Assembly: GCA_034638255.1 (NCBI GenBank)
Contig: JAWPGT010000009.1
Location: 682,001 to 746,000, forward strand
Origin: Coprinus comatus
Taxonomy: Eukaryota > Basidiomycota > Agaricomycetes > Agaricales > Agaricaceae
DNA: 64,000 nt
Reading direction: 5' to 3'
The position numbers and the translations under genes were made by a program. The notes below the pieces were generated by a model, which searched no databases, was not told where the DNA came from, and saw nothing but the letters and a program-made list of their open reading frames with translations. Within the stretch, counting starts at the first letter, position 1. The number at the start of each line of letters is the position of its first letter. Below, in pieces: positions 36,381-49,645 of the stretch.

Positions 36381-37771
36381 TCATTTTAAAGAAATAGATG
36401 CAAGACTTACTCCAATCTCCAAATCAATTCTTTTCGAAGTCCCTGATGCTTGACAATCCCGGGTTTCACTTTTATCTTTTGTTTCCAGCGATTGATTGAT
36501 ATGTGAATTGGTCGTAGTAGAGTAGTGGGAATCCATGAATTGGTCCAAAGAACCCGAATCGGACTCCAAGTTACTACCGTTTCTTGTTCTAAATTGAATT
36601 GTAGATAACAGGTTTGTACTGGTGATAGCGCCGGGCTTCATGGCACACGTTCCCATTCGCTGTTGAGTTGTCCGAATGATAATGAGATTGAATGCAATTC
36701 CTAATCCTGGAAAACACTGTACAAAAAGGATGTTAAAAAACAGAAGTCGTTTTCAGTAAAAATAAAAAATGAAATGAAGTAGAAACAAAGCAACTTGTGA
36801 CGTTGTTTATTCTGACAAAATTGGACATACAAGGATAGTGGTGATTTCGATAGCGAGAATGCTAGGTGTGAACCAAGCTATAAATTGTGCTATTGTCGTT
36901 GATAAAAATAGGATTCCAGATTCCATAAGAATTCGACCGACGAATCTAAGTTGTTTGACTTTTGGATGAGATGAATGAATAATTCTAGTAGCTTGATAAA
37001 TTCTTCGAATTAGAATAGCTGTATGTGCAAAATCAACCTTCAGTATTCGGTCACTCGAAATGCCAAATAAACAATTGCCTATGAGAATGGAGAGAAAAAA
37101 ACTCACTTGTGGCATAGATATTAAGTAATGTTGTTGAAGCAGTGAACGGTACGATTGCAATACCTGGACCAAGAGTCATATTGATTGGACCCCATGTACG
37201 ATTTTCCATAAAACCATCATTGTACTTGGAATGAAGATACATTTTAACATCAATGTAGATTTGAAGTGTTAGGCATACAAAGCCAATAATCCACATAATT
37301 ATGGGAAATATTATGATAGGAAGTCTTTTGCAATAGACAACCCAACAACGATAGATCAGAACTGCATCTGCACAGAGAATTGCCAGAAATTGAGCGGTAC
37401 ACTTGTGTAGTTGATTTTTACTATTATTAGTACTACATAATGAAACTGCGCAAATTACTTACCGTTATGATCGGATCCCAAGCAGGGTCTCTAAAGGGAG
37501 CCCCAGTGATGTCCCGAGAGAGATAGATGACCATAGTAACAGTATCTCTCACCTTCTCCACCAAATAAGCAACATTACAGAAAAAAATCACAGTAGTAGA
37601 GGGTATGAGTCCCCAATTCATTTTCCTTCTTGGTCGAAAGTTCCAACCTTCATCGACGTAGATTAACCAACGCAAACAAAAGAGATATGTGACAAAGTAA
37701 ATGCCAAAGAAAAATGTTAATATGAAGAATGTACCGATTCTTAGATTCGGTTCGAGTGAAGTTTCTACCAT
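36381..37771 (-). CDS. Seven-TM fungal integral membrane protein (copy A)
   Basis: Four exons in the layout shared by the cluster. Start MVETSLEPNL at 37771 is chosen because hydrophobic sequence (IGTFFILTFFFGIYFVTYLF, TM1) follows directly, as in the other copies; an in-frame ATG at 37873 gives an unlikely 34-residue extension. Conserved blocks are FRPRRKMNW, CADAVLIYRCWVVY, RTWGPINMTLGPG, LIRRIYQAT, LMESGILFLSTTIA and FPGLGIAFNLIIIR, giving about seven hydrophobic segments. The hydrophilic C-terminus is Ser/Thr/Asn-rich. The frame appears intact. The layout resembles multicopy serpentine membrane proteins of Agaricomycetes, whose function is unknown. No ligand or signalling role can be assigned. 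Confidence 0.8.
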
Positions 37772-38659
37772 TTGGGAATTGGAATCGAGGAATGTGTGGT
37801 AGTATGTGTAATGGGCGTTCGAGAGACGGCGCTGAATAGTATTATGCTTTTTATATGAAGCTTCAAGCCACAATGGACTAACTATTTTCTAAGTTTATAT
37901 ACGCGGGGGATTGGGATGGTGATGGTGCGGCCGCTACTAACCAGAGTTTTGACTCCAAATTATTCGGAAGTCTACTTAGTAGTACTTGGATATTCCTATT
38001 CCGTGTATTGATATTCGGAGGGACCGGTCTTTTGTATTACTGTTAAGTCTTTGGTTGCGCGAGGCTGTATATGTTTTAAGTTATAACAAACAACACTGCG
38101 AGTCATCATCAATACAGAAGATAAATATAATAAAGCAGGTAACCAAGAAATGATATTAAGTACGTACTACTTTTTATATCTGATACATCATTGAGTACTC
38201 ATATGTCGGAGCATATACATTCCGCAGAATCAAAAATCACGTTAGTTCATGTTTTTTAAGGTTGGCGGCCGGGATAAACATCAAGAGTTTCACACACACA
38301 AGATGAGACAGGAGCGTTTGACACTATATTTTCTGAGAGAAGAGTTAAATATATCGCAACTTGAAGCTTGAACAATGGGGGGACAGCGTATGCACCTTTT
38401 GAATGAGATTAATTAAAGTGTTAGAAAAACAGAAAAACAATGAATGAAGCAACAAGTTAAGAAAACGACAGGATAGATGGTAGCACTACTATTGGGTACT
38501 AGGTATTAACAAATGTTCATTCAGTAAAAAAGCCAATGTGTGTTATGGTATACTTGACTCAAGAGACAAGGTTGATCATAGATGGGACTCTGTGAGTGGA
38601 CTCCTGCGAAAAAAAGATTTAAGAAGTATCATATGAGTGATTTTGAAGCCTTGCAACAC
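37772..38659. other. Intergenic, about 0.9 kb
   Basis: No gene seen. It holds the promoter of copy A (minus strand) and the 3' flank of the CorA-type transporter. Confidence 0.5.
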
Positions 38660-38703
38660 TCAAAGTTGCTTGATTTTCTACAAGAATAAAAGTATTTGAG
38701 TAT

Positions 38704-38734
<31 letters not shown>

Positions 38735-41278
38735 AAGATTAAAATAACATGAAATTCTCTCACCATAGTCGGAGCTACATTCCTCAACCACCACCTCTTA
38801 TGCATATAATGAAACATTCCAATTATATCTTGCCACAATGAGACAACGGTAATGAAAACGAAAGTAGGAATTGCGATTTTCCAGAATCTAATCAAAAACC
38901 GTTGAGTATTGAGTATTTGTTAAGTATGTTAGAAGTAATATGTCGGACTCACAGAAGATCGGAGTTTTGATTGACAGACCACATCGGATCGAAATTCATA
39001 CCCTTAATAGATATTTTTTTAAAACTGTGCTGATTGGGAAGGAGGAGATGATTTGACGTACGAAGTAACCGGTGAGGAGTGTCAATGGTAAACCAATGAT
39101 AGTGACTAGTGTCAGACGGCGCCTGTAAATTGTTAATATCAAAGAGAAGCATAGAAGTATTGAAATCCACATACATAACCATATTCATATCATACGATGC
39201 CGACTTCATGAAGGGAAAAAAACATCAGAAAGAACGTTCCACTTGGACTAGAGTATTTATAAACATACATTGAATGAATATCCAATCAAATTCTCTGCAA
39301 TGCTGGAAAACATATCGAGACTAGTAAGGATATAATCCATGTGATCATATACATCAGCCTAAACATCCCATATAATCAGAATGAGTTCATAAACCAGTAT
39401 AAAAAAATAACAAACGAACCAAATAGATTTTCGATTTATGACTCATGAATCCAACAACCTTGATATTAGCATTGGAAGGATCGGATGTGTCTATCAAGGC
39501 AGCACAACGATCTACGTCATAGCGACGCATACTATATACCAAAGTCTTAATCGGGTCAAGCGTACGCTTGTGGAGGATTAGATCTCCTGAAAGCATATGC
39601 ACTGTGTTTCGATGACACATTAAATATACGGATTATTATAGAATGTAATAGTAGAAGTCACTCACAGTATCGGATAGTCCTCCTCTTTGGTTTAATAAGG
39701 ATTTCTGCCTCAAACTCCCTAATTGTCTTATCATATGCATCCGTAATTTGGAGTGCGCGATCCACAACTGAAACACAAATGAGCAACAACTTCTACCATA
39801 ACTCTCGAACTGGGATATACTAACTCAAATCCAACATTGCATGGAGCAGTAATGATGCATCAGCGGATTGGCGTAGAACTGTATCAGGTTGTCGTAATCG
39901 TGTAGAGATAGGGGTTGTGAACTCCAAATTGTTTTTCGGGTGAAGCGAAATGACCGTTCCTTCGCTAGTGTCAGCAATGACGTTCAAAAGTCAGGGAAGT
40001 TTGCTTGAAATACCATCTCTGAACAAGAAAATGAACATAGGAGATACATTGACAATGACGCGTTTGTCCTAGTAAGCTTGTTAGAAGGAATGGTATAACG
40101 CGATCTGACTCAAGCACCTTTTCTTTAAGTGCATCCAAAATAGCCTGGGAGTTCTGTAACTCGGCCCTTTTCTGTACGACGCGAAAAAAAAGAGCAAGTC
40201 AGAAGACTTCCACAGAAAGTCAAATCTTGAAGGCTTACCTGGGTTTCATCTTGCATAAGACGAACCAAATGTGATGAGGGAGTACTAGTACCTCCAACCT
40301 CACCCTTTCCACGGCCCAATGAAATAATATGGTGGCTTTTTCGTTTAGGCTTCGATTTAGATCCCGCTTCGAGATCGGTTTCGCTTAAATAGACTTCTTC
40401 CACATCATCTTCTGGCAGAGGTGACGCTGATCGAGGAATGCTCGGCAAAATAGACGGTGCATTAGCATCCGAATCTTGACCTCCAAGTTCATGACACAAA
40501 ACACGAAGGAACAAGTGTCTGGTGTAATAATCTGCCTTTGAACGGTTTTGTGTATTTCCATGGAATACATCTTCAAGTGCAAGTGGGTGAAGGTCTAAAT
40601 AGGTTTAGAGGTGATTTAGAATGATCAACATATGCAATAAAACCCAAAGCCCAGATACTTACTATATCTAAGAGATAAAGCCTTAACCACGTCCCAACTT
40701 ATTCCACCAATATTAATCCACCTCACTTTGGACCAAGCGGGTCTTTTAACACCATTATCCTCCATAGCATGAACAAACTCCGTATTCCCCATCCTCCTAA
40801 CCGAACTCCTAATTGACGAATAATCCGTAATTTCAATATCACATTTCGTATGAATATGTCCATATTGATAATCAGCAGAAACACGTCTTGGATCAACACC
40901 AGGTTCAGCACCAATTCTACTCCCAGAAGCTAACACTGTAGTTCCACGGTGCATTGAAATCACTTTTCGTACAACTGCTCTAAACCTTTCTTTTGGTGTT
41001 GATTTTGACCAATTTCCGATTACATTTGTACGAGTTGTTTTCTCTGAACGAACAGGGGATGTAACCATTGCATGAGCATGATGAGAGTATTTTGCTGAGG
41101 TAGGGGATGTAGCACGAGTAATAATTGCTGCTGCTGCTGGTGGTGGTGGTGGAGCAGGATAAGTTGCTGAGGCTCCTCCTAGTGAAAGTGTTCTGGCCCT
41201 TTCCAATCCTAATTCCTCTTCCAAGTCAGGTGTCAACGACCTTCCTTCAGAATCTGAAAAACTGTTTTCGCGAGGCAT
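38660..41278 (-). CDS. CorA-type magnesium transporter (Alr1/Mnr2-like)
   Basis: Starts MPRENSFSDSEGRSL and has a long cytosolic N-terminus rich in Ser, Pro and Ala. This is followed by the CorA core: RWINIGGISWDVVKALSLRY, LHPLALEDVFHG, DPIKTLVYSMRRYDVDRC and LADVYDHMDYILTSLDMFSSIAENLIGYSFN. The two C-terminal TM helices are RLTLVTIIGLPLTLLTGYFGMNF and FWKIAIPTFVFITVVSLW. The GMN signature (YFGMN) lies at the end of TM1, as in all CorA pores. A predicted last intron with a CT-rich tract leads to a short terminus (KIKQL, stop at 38662-38660). It probably imports or redistributes Mg2+ at the plasma membrane or vacuole. It lies inside the seven-TM cluster without obvious functional relation to it. 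Confidence 0.92.
38704..38727 (+). repeat. (GA)n dinucleotide repeat in the last intron of the CorA gene
   Basis: On the coding (minus) strand this reads as a (CT)n run just before the 3' splice site, so it forms or extends the polypyrimidine tract. Confidence 0.85.
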
Positions 41279-42949
41279 TGAGGTTATGGGTTTTTAGGGA
41301 AAGGATATATGATTGTGCAAGCGTGAAGACCGTGCACTAGTAGTATAAGAGAAGGAGAGAAATAAATCCAAGAGATAAATGCCTCGTGGCCTCGGGAAAA
41401 CAGGAAGGTGGAGGTTTAAGTCTAAGGTACTGACAAATAAGTGTTAACCTGAGCGCCCGCGAATTTCCACGGAATGGCAGCTGGAAGGCAGGGCCGAAAC
41501 TTCCTTCCATCAACAGTGATGCCATCATGTTACATGTTGCAACGAGGGGTTTTGGTGTTCCATTTATTCTTTGTGCCGTCAGTGTTCCTAGCTACTTGTA
41601 GGATTAATGACTGAGTGAGAGTGAGTACGAGAGGAGAGCCAACATGGAAGCGACACAAACACGAGGCTGTTTCAAATATTCCTACTACAATTTCTCATAT
41701 ATTTTAGATATAGATATATTTAGTACGCACTTGAAAAACAATCTCACATCCGGTCCAATATCAATACTCATGGTGTACCAGCGTTGTACTTTAATTCATG
41801 TTCTCTACCGTAGTATGTACGAACACATGGTGTTACAATGCTAGGGACCAGGCCCACCCGATTCCTTTGTATATTTTTATGTTTGAGTTCCAAGCAAGTT
41901 CCAACTTCAAAATTTCAACTACTTAATACTTATGTAAACACTTTTTTCATTCAATGCAACTTTGATATATAACTTTTTCAACACCCATTTTTTCTTCTTC
42001 TTCTTCTTCTTCTTCTTCTAAACCATTATGATTAACCTGGGACCACCAAAAGAAAAAATGTGAAAGATGAAAGGTGAAAGGAAAAGAACATAGGGATAGA
42101 GATGACTAGCAAATACCAAAAAAAAAAAAGAAAGATCTACTCCTAAGGGCCTAAATACTAAAAATGACATTGGAAGTAAAAATGGTAATGTAATGTAATG
42201 TAAAGGTAGTTGTAATTGTATGCAAGTAAACTAATTTTTTTTTTTTCAGAATGAAGAAAATTAACACCTTCAATGTAATCGTGTACCAACAAAAAAAAAC
42301 TCCGTAAGAAAATGACAACAACAAAAAGGGAAAACAGAAAACTCAGCGAACGTACTACTACGTCAAAGCGTCAAAAAGAGAGGAAAAGAAAAAGGGGCCA
42401 AACGACTGTGTGTCATGTATTTGTGCTTCAGGGGTAAAAAAAAAACCAAGCTGAAAAAAAAGAAGCCCCAGAAAAAACGAATTCCGCAATATTAAAAGAG
42501 AGAAGTAAAAAAAAAGACGTGCGAAAGCAACATCATCACACTGAACAAAAAAGAGTTTTCTCAACTTCTTCAATTTTGAAGAGGCACACAAAAGAAACGC
42601 ATAAGTAGTAGCACTTCAAGAGTCTAAAAAAAACCATCATTATGCATCGTGAATAATCGAAAAAAGAGAATAGTAAAAAAACAAAGCATTCAAAGAGTCA
42701 CGAAGAATAAAATAGTAAAAAAAAAGAGGAATGGCGAATGAGAACTAGGAATAAATGCCGAATCCAAATCATGTACATAATAAGAAAGAAGAGAAACAGA
42801 AACCAATGAGCCGAATTAAATGTAAAGAGAAAAAGGGACCCAATTCCCCCCCCAACACAAAATGTCAAATTCCAAAGGAAGCAACAAACACCACCAGAAA
42901 AGAAAACAGCAACATTCCCGCCGTTCATAATCCTCAACCCTCATCCACT
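41279..42949. other. Intergenic, about 1.7 kb
   Basis: No gene seen. AT- and A-rich, with many poly(A) stretches at 42100-42900 that look like the 3' flank of the kinase. The part near 41279-41640 is the promoter of the CorA gene. It contains a (TTC)n tract near 41992-42018. Confidence 0.5.
41992..42018 (+). repeat. (TTC)n trinucleotide repeat
   Basis: About nine consecutive TTC units in non-coding DNA. Confidence 0.85.
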
Positions 42950-45900
42950 TTATGAATTATGATGAGACCTAGGCGAAGCCGCAGATGAAAATAGCGAAAA
43001 CACTTTCTCTGCTCCTTCCTTATACTTTTTTAACTTTTTCGTTTTCTGTTTCTCATCCCCAAGTCCAGAATAATTCTGATTTCCCTTAATAGTATCATGC
43101 TGCTGCTGTGGTGTATGTCCATGAGCAAGTGTATGAGAACCATGTTCCGCAACAGGAGTTTCCATATTCCCATTCCCATATCCACCTCCATGTCCATTTC
43201 CATTTCCATTTCCATTACCATTAGACTGACCAGAAGAGAAACTCTGAGCACCAACAGATACAGCCGATTCCTTCGATCTCAAAGAAGGTGACATCATAGT
43301 AGAACTTCCCATTGACAACGAAGGCGTAAGGAATCCAGTCGTCGAATTAGAATTTGAAGTCCCAGAAATCATATTAACACTAGCCGAAGGTTGCAACGAC
43401 TGACTTTTCTTGGATTTTTTAGTCGAATACGACGAAGGAGGAGTCTTAGGTTGTAAAAACTGTCTTGGTCCCTTCCTAAACGTTGACGACAATCCAGATC
43501 TACCACGTTTTTGTTGTTGAGGACTGTTGGGTGATGATGATGATCCATTCCCATTTTCTGATACAACAGATGTTGAAGCTTTTGAAATTCCTGATGCTGA
43601 TCGATTTTGATTTTGATTTCTTGAAGATGGTGTTGAAGCTTTACGGAAAACAGCCAACCTATAACGATCCACGACACCACGTGCAAACAAACTCGTTCCT
43701 TTTGAACCATTACGATCTTCACCGTCAACAGCATCAATGAAATCCCAATCATCATCTTCATCCACGTCAGCAGCTTCAGTATCATCTCCAACTTCATCTT
43801 CCAAATCTTTATCAAGTGCAGGGATACCAGAACGTTCTCGTCGTTTATTGGTCTTAACAGGAGGAGGTAGGCGATTTGTCGTTGTCGTTGGAGCTTTAGG
43901 AGGTACAGCTGGTGCAGTTGCACCATCAATCACCATAGTATCTTTGGCAGGTACAAGAGGCCTAATAGGTTCTTGTTCCAGCTCCACAATCTCTTCCATC
44001 TTGTTAGAACTTTCCTCTGTAGGAGTGACAGGTACAGGCTCCTCGAGATTAGTGTCCAACTCCTCTAAATCTGCCGGCACTGGTTGAGTAGTAACAACAG
44101 GACGAGCTTCAGGGGTCTTTGGTTCTCCACCATCCTCTTCCATGGTTACTTCCACTGTAACAGCATCTGACGATTGTGTAATGCTTCCCAAGACCGAAGA
44201 TGATTCATCACCAAGTTCATCAGTCAAATCAGATCCAGTATCCTCATCCTCATCAGTATCAATGAGCACAGAATGTCTACCCTTGAATGAATATCCATCA
44301 AAGACATCAGCTTCATCATCTAGTTGCCGTTGTTGTTGAGGACGTATGGAGGAACTTCGAGATTGAGAAGGCGTTGTGTTTGTATCTTCAGCATCAGTAC
44401 GATCGGTATCCGTTTGGATCTCTTGGTCAGTATCTGTGGTTTGATCTTGGTCATCGACATATTCGTCAAGAACAGGCTCCATGTCGAGGAAAGTATCATC
44501 GAAATTTTGGGTATCACTTGCATTGGAAGGATCAATGGGGGGAATGTATGGTGCTAATAGATAGTGTGCGTAAATTCATGGCCATACTAATAACAACTTG
44601 AAGATTTACTTACGGATATAACGTTTGTAGTACACATGAGACCAGTCTCTGTGAAAAAATAAATGGTCAAAAAACCTTAGTTACCGATGCATATACGGAG
44701 ATAACACACATCATGGAAAAATATGGATGCTTCTTGATGCGTGGCTCGCAGATACGCAGAGCGGGATTTCTTTGGAGTAACTAATAGCAGCAACCACTTT
44801 AGCATAACGTTCTTCAAAATCGAATCCGAGTATACTTACTCCGCGAATCAGACTCTTGGTGTCTTGATCAATTGCTCTATCCTCGGGGAATTGCAACTCG
44901 TCCTGTAGAACCCGGACGTACATATCCGAATGATTATTTGCCCAGAACGGTGTCTACAATCACATGGGTTAGCTTCGAATGTTGATCATCTCGTTAGAAG
45001 AAGTTATACTCACAATACCAGTCAACATCTCATACAGCATCGTTCCAAAGCTCCACCAATCTACTTCATAGCTGTATGGAAGCCCCTGAATAACCTCCGG
45101 TGCAAGATACTCCGCCGTTCCACAGAACGTCGTAGTCTGATCTCCCACACCTACAGCCTGCCCGCCCCACCCAACAGCATAATCACTACCATTCCTCATC
45201 CATGCAGCAGTAGCAGGCATGTCAGAATTTATCGGCGTTGAAGCAGTATTACCCCGCCTAGGGAACTCTTTAGAAAGGCCAAAATCCGTGAGGACGATAT
45301 GCCCATCGGCACCGATGAGAATATTTTCGGGCTTGAGGTCACGATAAATAACACCAGCAGCATGGAGACCTTCTACACCTTCCACAATTTCAGCAGCATA
45401 GAACCTAGCACGGTCACGACCTAGTCTACCCCACCTAGCAAGTTGGGTAGCAAGGTCACCACCGGGATGGAAATCCTAGATAGGACATGCCACGTCAAAA
45501 GTCGAATAATCATAAGAACCAAGAGAAAGCTTACCATGACCAAGAAGAGATTTTCTTTATCATGGAAACTCCACCAAAGCTTGACAACAAACGGATCTCT
45601 TCCCTCAGCTGCCATCCTCTTGAGAACAGTCTGTTCCGTTAAAGTATGCTGTAACTCCTGATGGGCCAAGACATGTCGCTTCGTGATCGCCTTCAAAGCA
45701 TACATGTCGGAAGTGGTTTTATGCTTGACCAACAGAACCTTCCCGGCACACCCTTTACCCAGCACTCTCATCATCTCAAAGTCATCAATGACGACCTTTC
45801 TCTGACTCTTCTTTGGTTCCTTGTCTTTCCGAGTGGACTTTGAGCGTTTCTTGCCATTACGCCTGATAGAAGTCGATATCGAAGAGTCGTCTCCCGTAGC

Positions 45901-47221
45901 AGAGGATGCACCGTCTAGTTCTTGGCTCATCTGACTATTTGGAGTAGACTGAGTGAATGCACGAGACAGACGAGATGATTTGTCAGGATCCGCAGACTGA
46001 GATCGATGTATGCGTGCAGAAGGTGCAGGACTGTCTGCTGCCACGGGGGTAGTAGGTATGGGTATATCCTCAGGAGCGGTGACTTGTGACGAGTAAATTG
46101 AGTTGGCTGGTGATGAAGTATAAGGTAATAGCTCACCTTGCTTTACCTCATCGGTTTGCAAGTCGTTTTTGATTGCATCATCACTGTCCTCGCCACCGGT
46201 AACATCTTCGAGTTCTTTTGGCGTCTGCACCGGCGTTGGCAACGAGTCTCCAGCTGAGACTTGGTTCTCCTCGGACGGCTCATCCAAGACAGCCTTGGCG
46301 GTATATTGAACAGCTGCAGGGGCCGCGGTAGAGTCCATGCTAACGTCATGATCGGCCTCTTGAATTAAATTCTTTTCCTTGGACATACTACCACTGTGCG
46401 CAGCAACATCAGATCGAACACGTTTGATGGTTCTTTCTGTACGGACACTTTCGAGGTCATCTGTGCGGACACGGACGAAGCGCTTCCAGATGCGAGCCTG
46501 TCGCAGGGCTGGAGTATTTGAAATGGTAGTAAGGTAAGCGGCAATACCAGTGCTAGTTGCTGAAGGTGCGGCAGCAATAGAAGGAGAATTGACGTTTGTC
46601 GCGCTAAATGAAGTGAAAGGATCGTTTATTTCGTTGGTTGGAGAAGCGATGGGGGTTGGGAGGAAGGCGGCAGGTTTGTTGAGCGGCGACTTGTCCTGTT
46701 GGATGTAGGAGACGCCAGGCGAGATAGAGTGTTCAGAAAGTTGGACTTGCGCTTTGGCGGAGAGACTGAGTTGCTGTTTATGGGCAGAGGTGGGATTTTC
46801 ACAGTAGGATTGGTCTCGTGTAGCTTCTGGTCGAGCTCTACGATCTCCACGGCCGTTCTTGTGAGGGTCATGTTGTGGGTAGGTGCTGTAGACAAGTCAG
46901 TACAACGTGTTACAAAAGACGGAGTTCTCTGACTCTTAATGTAAAGACTATAAGAACGTGCATCATGTGGTGTCTCGGCCACGCTAACACTCCACGGTCC
47001 ATCTTGCGTATCGACTCGGACTGCTGGACGCCGATGGTTGTTCTCCATCATGTTCATCAGCTGCGGCGATAATGGATTGTGTAATGCAATATCAGTTCGA
47101 GACTCTACGGCGATCTGGCTGCCGTGGTGGACGATGTTCGGGTGGTGGTGGTCGAGGGTGTTGAATAGGTGTGGATGGTATGGGAATGCTCAGTATCTAC
47201 CTTCACGACGCTTACCTTCAT
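42950..47221 (-). CDS. PX-domain AGC-family serine/threonine kinase with long C-terminal extension
   Basis: The N-terminus contains a PX-like module (SYSLYIK, TLTRTAVEIVELDQKLHETNP, IPPLPIN). Basic and Ser-rich linkers follow, with ARIWKRFVRVRTDDLESV. The kinase domain is complete: LGKGCAGKV (Gly loop), YALKAI (Lys), VIYRDLKPENIL (catalytic loop), DFGLSKE, TTTFCGTAEYLAPEV (activation loop) and EVDWWSFG. Subdomain XI has LLQRNPALRICEPRIKKHPYF. The AGC tail continues through YIPPIDPSNASDTQNFDDTFLDMEP, an acidic insert, and the hydrophobic motif FDGYSFKGR. About 350 further residues, rich in Ser, Asn, Gly and Glu, end at 42950. PX binding to phosphoinositides would place it on endosomal or vacuolar membranes, as for SGK3. 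The favoured start is ATG 47221 (exon of 6 nt, donor GTAAGC, acceptor at 47115). The alternative is the in-frame ATG at 47057. Confidence 0.9.
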
Positions 47222-49645
47222 ATGAACAAACTAGGACAAACACAACATTTCACTAAAAATTGGCCTTCCCTGAGCCTCATGCCTTCCTGATAGCAACTTG
47301 CAACGAGGCAGCTCTGATTGCCTCCGATAGTCCGTTTTGTAGTATACTCGTTTCTCTCACTCCTCTCGTACTGGCTCTACCCCACGAGGCCATATTATCT
47401 CCATCAGACATTCCATGTCTGATCTAGTATTAGTGTCTCGTTGACAATGTCAATAACAATAGCCCACCTCTCTTTCTCTCAATGCAAGCCATCAGGGAAG
47501 TTCTTGCGGATCATCTGAATAGGAAAAATGACTTCGACTATACTCTTGCTCTTGGGCAGCATTTTCTGTTTTTATTTTTATTTTATTTTTATTTTTTTCG
47601 AATTGCTAGCCTCGACATCAAAAAACAACATCAAATTCACTTAACCCTGTTTGAAAATGTCTTGCGGCTCCTATTTGAATTTCCAAAGAGACGATTCCAG
47701 CATGTCTACAATTCCTCTCAGTCGTACAGGTACTCCGTATATTAACTTTGACACTTCTTGCCAGCAAACCCATATTAATGATGAACGCATTGACATCTTC
47801 GTTCTAGAACTTCTAGGCTCATGATCACCTTAATTTATTTCGGAACACCTGATCTTCCTTCGTTATCCTTCCCAAGCTCAAGGCTCTCTTTCAGGTACGA
47901 CATTGACGAAGATTAAGATTAACTCACCCGAGGAAATCTAACAGAAAAGCCATGGTCAAGTGGTATAGTACATACTAACAGTACTCATACACATGAGGAA
48001 GTAAAGACCATTGCCCAACTAAACTACATTCGGCCTTCACTGGAAAGCCTGTATGCACATCACCTTGCCATATTCATTTTACTAGTACTTATTAATTATG
48101 GCTCACCATATTTTTAGTTTTCATTATATATGATGCCAACCTATGTCACCGATAAGCGAAGCACATACTCTCACATGCCCTGAACCTCCGTGTTCTGGGT
48201 AGACTACGGGCATAATTCTATATCTTGATTCCCTTATCCGACTCGAATGCCCAGAGTCTCCGTGAGTCACGACTTCCCATCATACTCGAACTTCGAACCT
48301 TCGGCGTTGATCGTAGTATAGTAGTAGTACATGTGTCGCAATCTCCAGTGAGACCTTCCTTTTGAAAGCGAGAAGAGGGTAGTAGGGACGACAATTCTGA
48401 ATCAAAGCTCAGCTGTTTCAATTCATCAAAAATGATATATTACTATTTTCTTCCAGGTACTGCGAACGTTTCATTTCTCAATCATCGATTCGTCGACATC
48501 AGTGAACAACTTTCCAGTCTCGGATTACTTACATCAAGTTGAGTTCTACAAGTATATTCGGCTGTCATGATGGCAACAACATTTAAAGAAGCTCTCAAAT
48601 ACTGAAGATGCCATGGCGGCAAAATTAATAAAATAAAAGTAGTATTTTAATTCAAGCGCCCACTGTCCCCACCAATACACTGGTACGTACCTTTATCTTA
48701 TCATTACCTCTTCAAAGATACGAGGTTATCATACTCGAGAAGTAGAAGTTCAAGTAGTACAACCCATATCAACCATCATCAATCCTATTATATATCCATA
48801 CCCAGCATCAGAAATCTCAAGCGCTTCGTATTCAACGCAACACCGAACTGGCCCATACAGATGTGAAAATGTCGGCCCCGGATGCAACACCAGTACGCAA
48901 ATCAAGTACCCAGGCTTTGATATTTTTGACGGTTTTGTAAATCTTTGGACATGCTTTTGAGCCCTTGTGACCTCTCACTTGTCAATCATTATCATTTCCC
49001 CTCCCCCTCCCCCTCCTTGCGTAACTACTTAGTACTCGTATGGCAGACGCCGCTGAATGTTGACAGTTGAAAGAACTCAAAAATAGATATGTAACAGACG
49101 CCGGAAAGGTTGTTTTATTGCGTTATCTCCGAGCGCTTATTATAATTATTTTTCGTACATCAATTATATGGAAAACGAAAGGTTACATAGTTGGAAAAAG
49201 ATTGAAATATTTGTGGATTTAATTCATATTTTTTTATGAATTCTAAACAATCAAGTATCAGTAGTGAACAAAATCAAGCACTACTAATGGTAGAGAAAAT
49301 GAACCTATTATAGGTAATCCATCATACAAGTTATTATTAAAGTAGATAGGGCACCTACTGATAAAAATGATGAACTTGTCATATGATGATCGCCCAAAGG
49401 CAGGGTAAAGAAGTTGTAGAGACAAGAAGTGGGAAGTGAAAAATCATTGGGTCGTCAGTTTTGTTCTTATAAAGCTTCCATCTCCCCAACAAATCCCCTC
49501 GCACGTACTGTCTCCTGAGTATCCCTCAACTACTATCACTATCAGCACCTTGCCCTCCATCTGAATCCAAGTCCACTCGATTCTCCAAAACCAAAACCAA
49601 AGCCGGAGCCGTTTCCAGAATTATAGTTTCAGATCTCTTGAGAAA
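47222..49645. other. Intergenic, about 2.4 kb; right part is the duplicated promoter segment
   Basis: No gene seen. From about 48331 onward the sequence is repeated with small changes from about 51514, upstream of copy D, so this is the shared 5' flank of the tandem seven-TM pair. Confidence 0.55.

Noticed and set aside
43180..43225. Hexamer repeat that might be a CRISPR or satellite
   Set aside because: It encodes the Asn-Gly run of the kinase tail, with no spacers; a coding microsatellite only.
43369..43929. 186-codon minus-strand ORF
   Set aside because: Alternate frame of the repetitive C-terminal exon of the PX-AGC kinase; Leu/Lys/His bias from the simple repeats.
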